From contig JAGOTD010000002.1 of the NCBI GenBank assembly GCA_018061945.1, forward strand, positions 124,001 through 188,000: DNA of 64,000 bases, in the 5' to 3' direction. The position numbers were made by a program, and so were the translations under genes. The DNA comes from Candidatus Peribacteraceae bacterium. GTDB lineage: Bacteria; Patescibacteriota; Gracilibacteria; Peribacterales; Peribacteraceae. This document shows positions 45,849 to 55,315 of the stretch, one piece after another (the first letter of the stretch is position 1; every line of letters begins with the position of its first letter). A model generated the notes under the pieces. The model worked only from the letters and a program-made list of their open reading frames with translations, was not told the origin of the DNA and did no database searches.

Positions 45849-46046
45849 ATGAAAAATTGCCCTTACTCTTCCACCACCAATCCTGTTATGAAATCTCAGG
45901 ATCCGATTCAGGAAGGACCCTCTACAAGACACGTCGAATCATCTGCACATAATCCGGAAGAAAAGACTCGGGATAGGGCTGCGAGGTATAGAAACCACAT
46001 TCGCACTACTCTCGCGCGGTTTGCGGAAAATAAAACGAAGCCATAG
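45849..46046 (+). CDS. Small basic protein, unknown
   Basis: 65 residues. A disordered, polar N-terminal half is followed by an Arg-rich helix (RDRAARYRNHIRTTLARFAEN), which could bind nucleic acid. It is supported mainly by the divergent -10 box and by the lack of any other frame. It ends 3 bases before the convergent ftsK stop. No family was recognised. Confidence 0.45.
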   Translation: MKNCPYSSTTNPVMKSQDPIQEGPSTRHVESSAHNPEEKTRDRAARYRNHIRTTLARFAENKTKP

Positions 46047-46049
46047 TTG

Positions 46050-48296
46050 TCACATCTGTTGCTGCTGGCTAGCCGGTTCTCCTTCTGCCAATTTATCGAT
46101 GTACACCTTGCGAGCCTTGGCGCCATCGGATGGGCCGATAATGCCTTTCTCTTCCATGATATCGAGTAGTCTCGCCGCGCGAGCGTAGCCGACTTTTAGC
46201 TGACGCTGAAGCAAACTGGCCGATGCCTTCCCTGTTTCCTGTACGACACGAACGGCATCGAAGAACATGTCGTCGCCGCCGTTATCATCGGCGTCCAAAT
46301 CGATTTGATGCAAGTGGCTTCCTTCGCCAGGTTCGTTGCCTTCGCCGAGTGTGATCTCTTCTGTCAGCATGCCACCACCGGCCACTTTGACGGCATTGAT
46401 CACACGCTCTGTTTCTTTGGTAGAAATAAAGATTCCCTGAATACGAACAGGTTTAGCTGTAGAGGCAGTCATGTACAACATGTCACCTTTGCCCAGCAGA
46501 TCTTCGGCGCCGATAGAGTCCAAGATCGTACGTGAGTCGATATTGCTCACGACACGGAACGCGATACGCGTGGGGATATTGGCTTTAATGAGACCGGTGA
46601 CGACATCGACGCTCGGACGCTGCGTTGCGATGATGAGGTGCATACCAACGGCGCGCGCCATCTGTGCAATACGTGCAATCATCGTTTCCGTGTCCTTGCG
46701 ATGCTGGCGCATCATCAAATCTGCAAGCTCATCGATAACAATCACAATGCGTGGTAAGAGCTGATCTTCACTCTGTTGTTTCTCATTGAACTCTGCAATG
46801 TTACGCACGCCGGCTTCCGAGAACCGATGCAAACGTCGCCCCATTTCGGCCAGCGCCCAGCGGAGTGCTTGCAATGCTTTGTCGGATTCGGTGATGACAG
46901 GTGTAAGTAAATGAGGAATGCCGTTATAGGGCATCAGCTCAACGCGCTTAGGGTCGATGAGAATAAACTTGAGTTCGTGTGGCGCGTTTTGAAAGAGAAG
47001 CGAAATGAGAAACGTGTTCATGCAGACCGATTTACCCGCGCCTGTGGCTCCGGCAATCAGCAAGTGCGGCATATCCTGAATATCGGCAACGAAAGCGTCG
47101 CCAGAAACTCCTCGACCGAGGGGAATAGTGAGAGGGGATTCGGATTTGCGGAAGGAATTGGACTCGAGCAGTTCACGCAAATAGACAGTGGAGCGAATGG
47201 CGTTTGGCATTTCTATGCCCACAAGCGCCTTGCCCGGAATCGGTGCTTCTATACGCAAACTCTGTGCTGCGAGTGCCAATGCTAAGTCATCTTTGAGGCT
47301 TTCGATTTTGCTCAACTTGATTCCTTCGGCTGGCTGAAGAGTAAACTGTGTGACAGTCGGGCCAGGATGCGCGTCCTTCATGGTCACATCAATTTCAAAT
47401 TCTTTGAGTTTCTCCTTTATGCGTGCCGCTTGTTCTTTCAGTTCTTCATCATTCACCGTCAGCTGACTGTGCTTGGATTCCAGTAAATCGAGTTCTGGAA
47501 ACTTCCACTCCTCAAAGCGCGTGTCTTTCATTTCTAATAAATTTGTGAGTTTTTTGGGCAACACTTTCGCTTTGCTATCGGAGTCATCAATTTTTCTATC
47601 GGCAAAAGCAGGACGAACGATATTCAGATCCGGAGCCACGTCGTCATCATCTTGTTCAATCAGATCTTTGCGTGATTTGGCAGAAAACGGTAGTTCCTGC
47701 TGATGAGAATTCTTCTCATCTTTCATGCGAATCTGCTTGCGGCTCTTTTCCTCGAATGGCGAATCTCCGCCGGTAATAGCGGCCATAATCGCTGGAATAT
47801 TGGGTTCGAAGGCGATAAACAAACCGGCAAAAAAGACGGAAATAAGGACAACGTAACCGACAGTTTTACTTAAGAGCATGACAAACGGAAATGCGACCAG
47901 AAAGCCGACTGCTCCTGCCAGCTGATCGCGACTATTGCCAAATTCCTCGAGCGGCGCTTGTAATGCAATGAGTCCTAAAAACGATACGAGTAGCAAAATA
48001 AGGCCAAATTGACGCTTGTATTCTATATTCGGTGTTTTGGCCAGCAGGCGAAAAACACCTGACAGAATAAAGAAGGTCGGAAGCAAAAGCCCCCAGGAGC
48101 CGAGCATAAACACAATACCCTCGGAAATAGAGGCTCCCAGAACGCCAGCTTTATTCGTCAGTGACAGCAAAAGAATCGCTCCGAGAGCAATTTGGATAAC
48201 GGCTGTCACCTGCCTGCGTGTATGGTCTTGCAGCTCTAAAGTAGAATCAGCAGATTTACGACGTTTTACTTTGGTCTTACGGCGGACTTTCGGCAT
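46050..48296 (-). CDS. ftsK: DNA translocase FtsK/SpoIIIE
   Basis: 748 residues. A basic N-terminus (MPKVRRKTKVKRRK) and four or five TM segments (to about residue 175) anchor it at the division site. A short charged linker leads to the motor: the alpha domain, the beta/RecA domain with Walker A AGATGAGKSVC, IDPKR and VIVIDELADLM, and a C-terminal winged-helix gamma domain (VVQETGKASASLLQRQLKVG) that reads polar DNA motifs. It pumps chromosomes into daughter cells. ATG 48296 is preceded by TATACT with a 7-base gap, so the longer frame upstream is not used. Confidence 0.96.
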   Translation of the reverse strand: MPKVRRKTKVKRRKSADSTLELQDHTRRQVTAVIQIALGAILLLSLTNKAGVLGASISEGIVFMLGSWGLLLPTFFILSGVFRLLAKTPNIEYKRQFGLILLLVSFLGLIALQAPLEEFGNSRDQLAGAVGFLVAFPFVMLLSKTVGYVVLISVFFAGLFIAFEPNIPAIMAAITGGDSPFEEKSRKQIRMKDEKNSHQQELPFSAKSRKDLIEQDDDDVAPDLNIVRPAFADRKIDDSDSKAKVLPKKLTNLLEMKDTRFEEWKFPELDLLESKHSQLTVNDEELKEQAARIKEKLKEFEIDVTMKDAHPGPTVTQFTLQPAEGIKLSKIESLKDDLALALAAQSLRIEAPIPGKALVGIEMPNAIRSTVYLRELLESNSFRKSESPLTIPLGRGVSGDAFVADIQDMPHLLIAGATGAGKSVCMNTFLISLLFQNAPHELKFILIDPKRVELMPYNGIPHLLTPVITESDKALQALRWALAEMGRRLHRFSEAGVRNIAEFNEKQQSEDQLLPRIVIVIDELADLMMRQHRKDTETMIARIAQMARAVGMHLIIATQRPSVDVVTGLIKANIPTRIAFRVVSNIDSRTILDSIGAEDLLGKGDMLYMTASTAKPVRIQGIFISTKETERVINAVKVAGGGMLTEEITLGEGNEPGEGSHLHQIDLDADDNGGDDMFFDAVRVVQETGKASASLLQRQLKVGYARAARLLDIMEEKGIIGPSDGAKARKVYIDKLAEGEPASQQQQM

Positions 48297-48303
48297 GGAG
48301 AGT

Positions 48304-48309
48304 AGTATA
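48304..48309 (-). promoter_or_regulatory. -10 box of ftsK, leaderless start
   Basis: TATACT on the minus strand, 7 bases before ATG 48296. Confidence 0.55.
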
Positions 48310-48450
48310 TCGCAAGAAATGAGCTTTGTGCAGTCCTTTTCACTCATCAAAAATTGTCAAAATTGCAATATTTACCATTAGTGCTGTAATTATTTTTTGA
48401 TTTGGAAAGAAATAGTACGCGGCCGAGCGTAGTAATCAGCTTCATGTCTG

Positions 48451-48459
48451 TGTTAGTAT
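48451..48459 (+). promoter_or_regulatory. Extended -10, leaderless start
   Basis: TGT-TAGTAT ends 6 bases before ATG 48466. Confidence 0.5.
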
Positions 48460-48465
48460 GCGCTC

Positions 48466-49302
48466 ATGGAGAAAATTCTTATTTTTGGCGGGCGCGGCTA
48501 TATAGGAGGGTACTTACAAACACTGTATCCGCACGCTATAACGCCGCCTACAGACATTGCTGATGCGCAAGCTGTAGCTGCTATTTTGGATCAAGTGAAG
48601 CCGACGGTTGTTATCAACGCAGCCGGCAAAACCGGTCGGCCCAATGTGGATTGGTGCGAAACACACAAACAGGAAACCATCGACAGCAATATTTTGGGTC
48701 CACTCAATCTTCTGCGAGAATGTGCCAAGCGCAACATTTACTGGGTACATATCGGTTCTGGCTGTATTTATGAAGGCGATAACAATGGTAGGGGATTTGA
48801 CGAGACAGATGCGCCCAATTTCTATGGCAGTTTTTATTCGCGCAGCAAAGCCTGGTCGGATCAAATGCTCGCCGAATTTTCGGTTCTGCAGCTGCGACTG
48901 CGCATGCCATTCGATGGCACTGAACAACCGCGAAATCTCATCATGAAATTAAAAAAATATACGAGAGTGCTCGATCAGCAAAATTCACTTACCTATATAC
49001 CGGACTTCCTGAAGGCTCTGGAAATACTCATCTCAAAGCGTGAGACAGGTGTCTTTAACGCGGTAAATCCCGGAACATTCTCGCCCTTTGAAATAATGAC
49101 ACTCTATAAAGAGATTGTTGATCCGGCTCATGCATTCGAGCAATTATCAGTCACCCAATTGTCGGATGTAGTGATAACTGGTCGCAGCAATTGTCTTATT
49201 CGCAGCGACAAGATTCAAAAAGCCGCTATGGCGTTTTTGCCTGTCGCAGATGCGGTGAAGGAGGCGCTTTATGCTTTAAAGGTGGAAAGCGATAAGCGAT
49301 AA
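48466..49302 (+). CDS. RmlD-like NAD(P)-dependent sugar reductase
   Basis: 278 residues. The Rossmann motif is GGRGYIGGYL at the N-terminus, with VVINAAGKTG, an YSRSKAWSD active-site pair (Tyr and Lys) and GVFNAVNPGTFSPFE near the C-terminus. It is an extended short-chain dehydrogenase close to dTDP-4-dehydrorhamnose reductase and UDP-sugar epimerases. Substrate is not decidable; no rml or glycan cluster is adjacent. The last codons (KVESDKR) run into the AGCGATAAGCG repeat, so the C-terminus is repeat-derived. Confidence 0.82.
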   Translation: MEKILIFGGRGYIGGYLQTLYPHAITPPTDIADAQAVAAILDQVKPTVVINAAGKTGRPNVDWCETHKQETIDSNILGPLNLLRECAKRNIYWVHIGSGCIYEGDNNGRGFDETDAPNFYGSFYSRSKAWSDQMLAEFSVLQLRLRMPFDGTEQPRNLIMKLKKYTRVLDQQNSLTYIPDFLKALEILISKRETGVFNAVNPGTFSPFEIMTLYKEIVDPAHAFEQLSVTQLSDVVITGRSNCLIRSDKIQKAAMAFLPVADAVKEALYALKVESDKR

Positions 49303-49384
49303 GTGGGAAGTTTTTTAGATAATCACTACATTATCATAATTTAATGTATTTCTTAAACATTCCTACCGCTAACCGCTTATCGCT
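49288..49384. repeat. Inverted repeat of AGCGATAAGCG words
   Basis: AGCGATAAGCG (49288-49298), at the very end of the upstream gene, pairs with CGCTTATCGCT (49374-49384). Confidence 0.6.
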
Positions 49385-49449
49385 CGTCTAAGGTAGCTGG
49401 TCACTGACCCTGCAAAATCTATTCACATTCTTTAAAAATATATCAAAAC

Positions 49450-49564
49450 CAGAGCGGCCGTTCCCCGCCCGGATGAATGCATCCGTTCGGACGGGCCGGC
49501 CGAGGTCTCGGTACGACTTCCGACGCTTTGCTTGCAACGCCGCGCCCGGGAACGGGACGCTCTG
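49450..49564. repeat. 115-base GC-rich hairpin with nested palindrome
   Basis: Ends CAGAGCG-CGTTCCC and GGGAACG-CGCTCTG are complementary with short bulges. Just inside the left arm, at 49465-49496, lies a second palindrome (CCCGCCCGG-TGAAT-GCA-TCCG-TTCGGACGGG). A closely related module lies inside another palindrome at 62297-62324. It stands out as a GC island in an A+T-rich spacer. Confidence 0.65.
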
Positions 49565-49635
49565 CAGGTGGATGAAATGACTGTGACTGCCATCAAACAG
49601 ACTCAGTGATCACTTACCGTCTAAGTTCTTGCTTA

Positions 49636-49664
49636 TTGACATTTTATTTGTCACAATATATAAT
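49636..49664 (+). promoter_or_regulatory. Consensus sigma-70 promoter of marR operon
   Basis: TTGACA (49636-49641), exactly 17 bases, TATAAT (49659-49664). It is the only perfect consensus promoter found in the window. Confidence 0.85.
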
Positions 49665-49686
49665 TAGTGTATCTAACTATTTTAGA
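49664..49686 (+). promoter_or_regulatory. Candidate MarR operator
   Basis: Three half-sites TTAG, CTAA, TTAG at 9-base steps (49664, 49673, 49682), including the inverted repeat TCTAA-N5-TTAGA. They overlap the end of the -10 box and the expected transcription start, so a bound repressor would block the promoter. Confidence 0.5.
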
Positions 49687-49702
49687 AACGTACCATTTAT
49701 CT

Positions 49703-50137
49703 ATGAAATATTCAAACGACCTCATCGATCTGACATTTGAAGTCACGCGCCATATGCGCAAGATGATGGTTTGTATGGATAAAGACGACAAATCCATGAA
49801 TTGGCTGCAGATGCATGCTCTCTCCCTCATCGCCGATCACGAAGGAATTACCATGAAAGAAGTAGCGACGTTTATGAAGGTTTCGGCGCCGTCTGCAACG
49901 TCTTTCGTCAACCGTTTGGTAAAGATGAAGTGGGTAGAGCGTCTTACAGATGCATCCAACCGCAAACTTGTTCGTCTTAAAATGACGCAGGCAGGAAAAC
50001 AAATGCTCCTCGAAAAAATTGCACAAAAAAAACAAATGATGCATGGTATAATTTCTCTCCTCTCGGACGAGGATCAGGCACAGATGGTCCGTATCTATAA
50101 AAATTTGCTTACTTCTCTTTCTCGTAAAGATCTATGA
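49703..50137 (+). CDS. MarR-family transcription regulator
   Basis: 144 residues. Winged-helix core: LQMHALSLIADHEGITMKEVATFMKVSAPSATSFVNRLVKMKWVERLTDASNRKLVRLKMT in outline (HTH at about residues 50-75, wing with DASNRK). The last bases overlap the next gene in an ATGA arrangement, so it is the first gene of the efflux operon and probably represses it. Ligand unknown. ATG 49703 is used; the frame upstream lies within the promoter. Confidence 0.9.
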   Translation: MKYSNDLIDLTFEVTRHMRKMMVCMDKDDKSMNWLQMHALSLIADHEGITMKEVATFMKVSAPSATSFVNRLVKMKWVERLTDASNRKLVRLKMTQAGKQMLLEKIAQKKQMMHGIISLLSDEDQAQMVRIYKNLLTSLSRKDL

Positions 50138-51879
50138 AAAAGTTTTTTTCTGCTCTCTGGCATCGCAAATGGCTCATTCTCGCCGGAGTTGTTGTTGCCC
50201 TTATCATCTTGGGAGTCTATTCCTTAAGCCAGCCTAAGCCACCCGAATATGTGACCGCTCTTTCCACTCGCGGCGATTTGCGCCAGACAGTGGAGGCTGT
50301 CGGCACTGTTATTTCCGACCGCGACCTGGCATTGCAGTTTCCCACCACCGATATTGTCGCAAAAGTATTTGTCAAAGAAGGTGCCAAGGTAAAGGCAGGC
50401 CAGCAGCTTGCTTCGCTTCGTTCGGGCAGTTTGGGTGCCGGTGTTGCGTCTGCTTCTGCCAACGTTCAGTCGGCAGTGGCGCAACTGCGCGCGCTCCAAG
50501 AAGGTTCCAGACCCGAGGATATCGCCATTACGCAGGCTCAGGTAGATAACAAGAAAGCGGCTCTCGAAGCAGCTAAATCATCATTGACTACTGCCGAAAC
50601 GAATCTGGTATCCGAAAAACAAAAACTCGAAAAAATCAAGACACAGGCGATTGTCGGTTTATCCGGTCAAGTTGCAACCACCAATAGCACTATTTCCCAG
50701 CAATTGTCGTCAGCAAAAACAGCATTGCGTGCTGTAGAAGGAGTCTTCAGTGAAAATGATGTCAATGACGTCATGACCAAAAATCCGAGTAGCGAATTCG
50801 ATCAAATAAAATTCGCACGCAATCAAACCGAATCGGCAATCGGCTTGCTGCAGACATCGGGATTTAATACGACCGACTATAAAACTGCGATTACAAGTAT
50901 GGAAAATGCGCGCATGTCTGTCTCTGCAGCTGCAAGTATTGTTAACCGAGCCTACGATCTTATCGCATCTACACCAAATAACGGCTACTTTACACCCGAC
51001 AGACGCGAAACACACAAGTCGACACTAGCAGCGCAAAAAACAGTTGTGCAGTCTGCTCTGGCAACTCTGGACGCGGCAATCAAGTCTCTTCGCGACAGTG
51101 CGGCAAGTTACGATACCCAGATTACGACCGAAGAAGGTGTCATCAGCACTTTGCAAGGAGCCAAAGATCGTGCCAAGGCCGATATTTCCACCTACGAAAC
51201 GTCGCTTCGTATCGACGAAGCTCAGCTCAATTTGAAGAAAGCTCCGGCTCGCCAGACCGATATAGACGCAGCAGTCGCGCGTGTGCGTCAGGCTCAAGCC
51301 GATTTGGCCAGAGCGTCGTCGCAGTATCGCGACACTATTTTGACCGCTCCAGTCGATGGCATCATAACGAAAGTAAATGCAAAAGCCGGCGAAATCCGTC
51401 CGCTTTCCGACCCATCGATCACGATGCTCGGCTCGTCGCCATACCGCGTAGAAATGTTCATATCCGATATCGATGTACCGAAAGTAATTTTGTCTCATAG
51501 CGGATCCATCAAGCTCGATGCATTCCCAAAGACGCCGTTTAAACTGATGGTCAGCGAAATTGATTCAGCGCCTACAGAAGTAGACGGTGTAGATAAATAT
51601 CGTATTCGTCTCGATTTCGTGTATCCGCATTCCGAACTGAAAATCGGTATGTCTGGCGATACCACCATCATCACAGGTGAGCGCAAAAATGTCATCAAAG
51701 TTCCGGCTCGCGCTATCATTCAGGCTGATGACGGTAAGAAGACCGTTCGCGTTCTCGACAGTAAAAATCAAGTCACCGAGAAAACCGTCGTCGATGGTAT
51801 GGAAGGCGAAGGCGGCGACACGGAAATTATCAGCGGTATTGAAGAAGGCGAAAAAGTTATCACTCTTACCAAGAAATAA
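50134..51879 (+). CDS. MacA/HlyD-type membrane fusion protein
   Basis: 581 residues. N-terminal TM (KWLILAGVVVALIILGVYSL), lipoyl-like half (VKEGAKVKAGQQLASL), a very long helical hairpin (about residues 110-400, longer than in typical MacA), the second lipoyl half (TAPVDGIITKVNAKAGE), and beta-barrel and proximal domains ending ISGIEEGEKVITL. It links an ABC exporter to the outside. An organism with a single membrane would use it as a periplasm-like extension, since no TolC is seen. It overlaps marR by 4 bases and touches the ATPase gene. Confidence 0.9.
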   Translation: MKKFFSALWHRKWLILAGVVVALIILGVYSLSQPKPPEYVTALSTRGDLRQTVEAVGTVISDRDLALQFPTTDIVAKVFVKEGAKVKAGQQLASLRSGSLGAGVASASANVQSAVAQLRALQEGSRPEDIAITQAQVDNKKAALEAAKSSLTTAETNLVSEKQKLEKIKTQAIVGLSGQVATTNSTISQQLSSAKTALRAVEGVFSENDVNDVMTKNPSSEFDQIKFARNQTESAIGLLQTSGFNTTDYKTAITSMENARMSVSAAASIVNRAYDLIASTPNNGYFTPDRRETHKSTLAAQKTVVQSALATLDAAIKSLRDSAASYDTQITTEEGVISTLQGAKDRAKADISTYETSLRIDEAQLNLKKAPARQTDIDAAVARVRQAQADLARASSQYRDTILTAPVDGIITKVNAKAGEIRPLSDPSITMLGSSPYRVEMFISDIDVPKVILSHSGSIKLDAFPKTPFKLMVSEIDSAPTEVDGVDKYRIRLDFVYPHSELKIGMSGDTTIITGERKNVIKVPARAIIQADDGKKTVRVLDSKNQVTEKTVVDGMEGEGGDTEIISGIEEGEKVITLTKK

Positions 51880-52638
51880 ATGAACGTTCATCATCATAAT
51901 CCATCGCACGCCGGCAAGCCACTCATCGAAGTGCGCGGCCTACAAAAATCGTATTTCAACGGCGATGTGGAAACGAGTGTGTTGCACGGTATTGATCTGA
52001 CAATTAACGAAGGCGAGTTCGTCTCCATTATGGGCCCGTCGGGTTCCGGCAAATCCACACTGATGCACATTCTGGGTTTTCTCGATTCTCAGACGAAAGG
52101 CGATTATGTCTTTCAGGGCCAGTCGATCGCTCGTATGGAAGATGATGAATTGGCAGTAATTCGCGCGACTCTCGTGAGTTTCGTGTTTCAGTCATTTAAC
52201 CTGATACCGAAAACGAGCGTATTCAATAACGTCATTTTGCCGCTGCTGTATCACCCGACCATTCCGGAAACTCAGCGCCGCAAACGCACGCTGGATGCCA
52301 TCAATATTGTAAAACTTTCGGATAAAGTGAATAACCTCAGCAATCAGCTTTCCGGTGGCCAGCAGCAACGCGTAGCAATCGCCCGCGCGCTTGTCACCAA
52401 TCCTAAAATTATTTTCGCCGATGAACCGACAGGAAACTTAGACTCGGCATCCGGCGTTCAGATTATGACAACACTGCAGGATTTGCACAGACAAGGTCAC
52501 ACCATTATTTTAGTTACGCACGAACAGAAAACCGCACAGCACGCCGAGCGCATCATTCATATTCTGGATGGAAAAATCGCCTCCGATACGCGGGACTTTA
52601 AACGGGTGATTGCAGAACATCATTCGCAACTTAAATAA
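51880..52638 (+). CDS. MacB/LolD-type ABC transporter ATPase
   Basis: 252 residues. Walker [11 protein letters not shown]-loop FVFQSFNL, signature [15 protein letters not shown], Walker [13 protein letters not shown] and the H-loop VTHEQ. It belongs to the MacB/LolD/FtsE group that powers FtsX-type permeases. ATG 51880 follows the previous stop directly, so translation is coupled. The ATPase is a separate protein, unlike E. coli MacB, where it is fused to the permease. Confidence 0.95.
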   Translation: MNVHHHNPSHAGKPLIEVRGLQKSYFNGDVETSVLHGIDLTINEGEFVSIMGPSGSGKSTLMHILGFLDSQTKGDYVFQGQSIARMEDDELAVIRATLVSFVFQSFNLIPKTSVFNNVILPLLYHPTIPETQRRKRTLDAINIVKLSDKVNNLSNQLSGGQQQRVAIARALVTNPKIIFADEPTGNLDSASGVQIMTTLQDLHRQGHTIILVTHEQKTAQHAERIIHILDGKIASDTRDFKRVIAEHHSQLK

Positions 52639-52649
52639 GAGTATTGAAT

Positions 52650-52768
52650 TATCAATATAAATTCGAAGAACAAAGAACCAAATTCGAGACAAACAATGAA
52701 CTAACGAAAGACGAATCAACAAACTGCTCAATCCATTCTTAATTCTCAATTCTGAATTCTACATTCTC
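52650..52768 (+). repeat. Degenerate AAC/ATTCG and TTCTACATTC words
   Basis: Spacer between ATPase and first permease, made of variants of CGAAGAACAAAGAACCAAATTCG followed by AATTCTCAATTCTGAATTCTAC-type words. Its end supplies the TACATT box, 6 bases before ATG 52772. Confidence 0.45.
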
Positions 52769-52771
52769 CCC

Positions 52772-53992
52772 ATGCGTCTGCGCGATACCTTCATCATCGC
52801 ATTTCGCTCCGTCTCGGCCAATAAGTCGAGGGCGATGCTCACGATGCTCGGTATTATTATCGGAGTCGGGGCAGTGGTACTTATGAGCGCGATTGGCGCT
52901 AGCATGAAAGGAGTTATCTTGAGCCAGATCAGCAGCCTTGGAACGCAGAGCATGATTATTTTTCCAGGGCAGCAGGAAGGCAGGTCGGCAGGAGCGGGAA
53001 GTGATAGTCTCACATTTAGTGACTTAGACCAGCTCAGGCAATTAAAAACGATAACGAGCGTTTCTCCGGTTATTTTTATACCAGGCAAAGTTTCTTTTGG
53101 TAGCCAAGAGGGCAATCCTCAGGTGCTTGGAATCACAATGGAATATTTTAATAATACAGAATTGTCCGTCACATCCGGTCGCATGCTGGAATCCGATGAT
53201 ATAGATGGAGCTTCTAAGGTGGCGATGATTGGCCCAGAAGTTGCCGATAAATTTTTCGGCCAGACAAATCCAATCGGCAAACGAATTAAGGTAGGCAATG
53301 ATCATTTTACCGTCATCGGTGTTACGAAAGCTCTCGGGTCACAGTTTTTTCAAAGTGCTGATAATCGCATCTACGTACCATTTGCAGTTGCGAAAGATGT
53401 GACGAAGCAACCGTACTTGAATTATGTGACTATGCTTGCAACAGGAAAGTTTGATATTGCATTCGACGATGTAAAGTATCTTCTCCGCCGCACGCATCGA
53501 ATCGACAATCCGACAGATGACGAAAAGAAAGATGATTTTGTCATTCGCTCATCCGAGCAAGCCAGCCAGATTCTCGGCGGTGTATCACTCGGTCTGACGA
53601 TGTTCATTACCACTATCGCCACCATTTCGCTGATTGTCGGGGGTATTGGCATTATGAACATCATGCTTGTATCGGTTACCGAGCGAACGCGTGAAATTGG
53701 GTTGCGTAAGGCTGTCGGCGCCAAAAGTGCCGATGTACTGCGACAGTTCCTCATCGAATCCGTGTTACTCACATCCATAGGCGGCATTATCGGCATGGTG
53801 TTAGGCGTGGGATTTGCGTACGTTGCAGCAATGGTTGTACGAAATTTTTTAGGTACGTACACCTTTGCCATCTCGGTTCCATCTATGATTGCCGCATTTT
53901 TGATGGCTGCTATTACCGGTCTTGTCTTTGGCATTACGCCAGCCAAACGGGCAGCCAATTTACATCCGATCGAAGCGCTGCGATACGAATAA
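52772..53992 (+). CDS. MacB-like ABC transporter permease 1
   Basis: 406 residues. One N-terminal TM (AMLTMLGIIIGVGAVVLMSAIG), a large extracytoplasmic MacB core domain, then three FtsX-type TM segments with GGIGIMNIMLVSVTERTREIGLRKAVGAK and the closing GLVFGITPAKRAANLHPIEALRYE. These proteins transmit ATPase motion to the periplasmic domain and do not form a classical pore. It is paralogous to the next gene. Confidence 0.93.
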   Translation: MRLRDTFIIAFRSVSANKSRAMLTMLGIIIGVGAVVLMSAIGASMKGVILSQISSLGTQSMIIFPGQQEGRSAGAGSDSLTFSDLDQLRQLKTITSVSPVIFIPGKVSFGSQEGNPQVLGITMEYFNNTELSVTSGRMLESDDIDGASKVAMIGPEVADKFFGQTNPIGKRIKVGNDHFTVIGVTKALGSQFFQSADNRIYVPFAVAKDVTKQPYLNYVTMLATGKFDIAFDDVKYLLRRTHRIDNPTDDEKKDDFVIRSSEQASQILGGVSLGLTMFITTIATISLIVGGIGIMNIMLVSVTERTREIGLRKAVGAKSADVLRQFLIESVLLTSIGGIIGMVLGVGFAYVAAMVVRNFLGTYTFAISVPSMIAAFLMAAITGLVFGITPAKRAANLHPIEALRYE

Positions 53993-54034
53993 TTTTCATT
54001 CCACGTTCTACATTCTTAGTTCTACATTCTCTCA

Positions 54035-55249
54035 ATGCTTCTCAAAGATACTCTCCAAACGGCATTTAACGGCATAACGGTGAACAAATCCCGTTCCATG
54101 CTGACAGCTCTTGGCATCATTATTGGTGTCGCGTCGGTTGTGCTTATGGTGAGCATGGGTCGCAGTTTTCAGAACTATATTTTATCAACGATTGAATCGG
54201 TGGGCACCAATACCATGGATATTTTTCCTGTTGGCTTTGAACGCACCGGTAGCAAGCTCGATTCACTTACGTACGAAGATTATCTCTCCGTTAAACGTCT
54301 TTCGACTGTAACAGACACCACGCCGGTTATTATGGTGGGAAAAAAAGTGGAATATGGCAAAGAGTCGATTTCTCCGACTATTTTAGGGAGTTATAGCGTT
54401 GTGTTCTCCAACTATGCCCTCAAACTCGATGCCGGTCGTCTTTTGGAGCAAGCCGATGAAGACGGTGCAAAATCTGTGGTTGTTATCGGTCCGCAGGCGG
54501 CAGCCGATTTATTTGGCAATTCGAATGCTCTGGGTAAAGTGGTTAAAATAGGCGGATCATCGTTTACAGTGGTTGGCGTGCTACAGAAAGCCGCATCATC
54601 ACTCCTTGCAGAACTCGACTCGGTGGTGGTTATGCCGTATTCCAGTGCCAAAGCGACAACAGGCCAATCGTATCTTTCTTATATCACCGTCAAAACAGTC
54701 GGCGATCAGCAGATAGCCAAGGAAGATGTCACGCAGCTCCTTCGCCAGCGCCACAGGATCACCAATCCACTCAATGATCCGGACAAAGATGACTTCATTG
54801 CCCGCTCCGCCGATCAAATTACCTCTATCGTGAGCTCCGTCACGCTCGGGCTGACTATTTTCTTGTCACTTGTTGCGGCCATTTCGCTGCTCGTTGGCGG
54901 TATCGGCATCATGAACATCATGCTCGTCTCCGTTACCGAACGCACCAAAGAAATCGGGCTGCGTAAAGCTGTTGGTGCCAGCAGACGCGATATTTTGTTG
55001 CAGTTTCTCTTTGAGGCAATTGCTCTCACAGTTTCCGGTGGCATCGTTGGCATTCTTATAGGTGGCTCGCTTGGCTGGCTTATCTCACTTATTGCCAATA
55101 GAGTGCTCGGCAATTTTAGCTTTGTGCTTTCCATACCATCTGTACTACTTGCAGTAGTCATGGCCGTTGGCACAGGCTTGGTGTTCGGTATTTACCCGGC
55201 ACGCAGAGCCTCGAATCTGAGTCCGATGGAGGCGCTCAGGTTTGAGTAA
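54035..55249 (+). CDS. MacB-like ABC transporter permease 2
   Basis: 404 residues, with the same layout as the preceding permease: N-terminal TM (SMLTALGIIIGVASVVLMVSMG), extracytoplasmic domain, three C-terminal TMs, GGIGIMNIMLVSVTERTKEIGLRKAVGAS and the end FGIYPARRASNLSPMEALRFE. The paralogues differ mostly in the extracytoplasmic part, so they may form a heterodimer over one ATPase dimer. A TACATT box ends 6 bases before ATG 54035, as in permease 1. Confidence 0.93.
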   Translation: MLLKDTLQTAFNGITVNKSRSMLTALGIIIGVASVVLMVSMGRSFQNYILSTIESVGTNTMDIFPVGFERTGSKLDSLTYEDYLSVKRLSTVTDTTPVIMVGKKVEYGKESISPTILGSYSVVFSNYALKLDAGRLLEQADEDGAKSVVVIGPQAAADLFGNSNALGKVVKIGGSSFTVVGVLQKAASSLLAELDSVVVMPYSSAKATTGQSYLSYITVKTVGDQQIAKEDVTQLLRQRHRITNPLNDPDKDDFIARSADQITSIVSSVTLGLTIFLSLVAAISLLVGGIGIMNIMLVSVTERTKEIGLRKAVGASRRDILLQFLFEAIALTVSGGIVGILIGGSLGWLISLIANRVLGNFSFVLSIPSVLLAVVMAVGTGLVFGIYPARRASNLSPMEALRFE

Positions 55250-55315
55250 AAAGCGAGCTGGCTCGATTGAATTGAAATAATGAGTGTCTATCAGTACACT
55301 TTCACCGCTTACCGT

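Larger units (their letters stand above)
49303..49702. other. 400-base intergenic region before marR
   Basis: No gene. It holds the right arm of the inverted repeat above, the nested GC-rich hairpin element at 49450-49564, and the marR promoter and operator. Confidence 0.6.
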
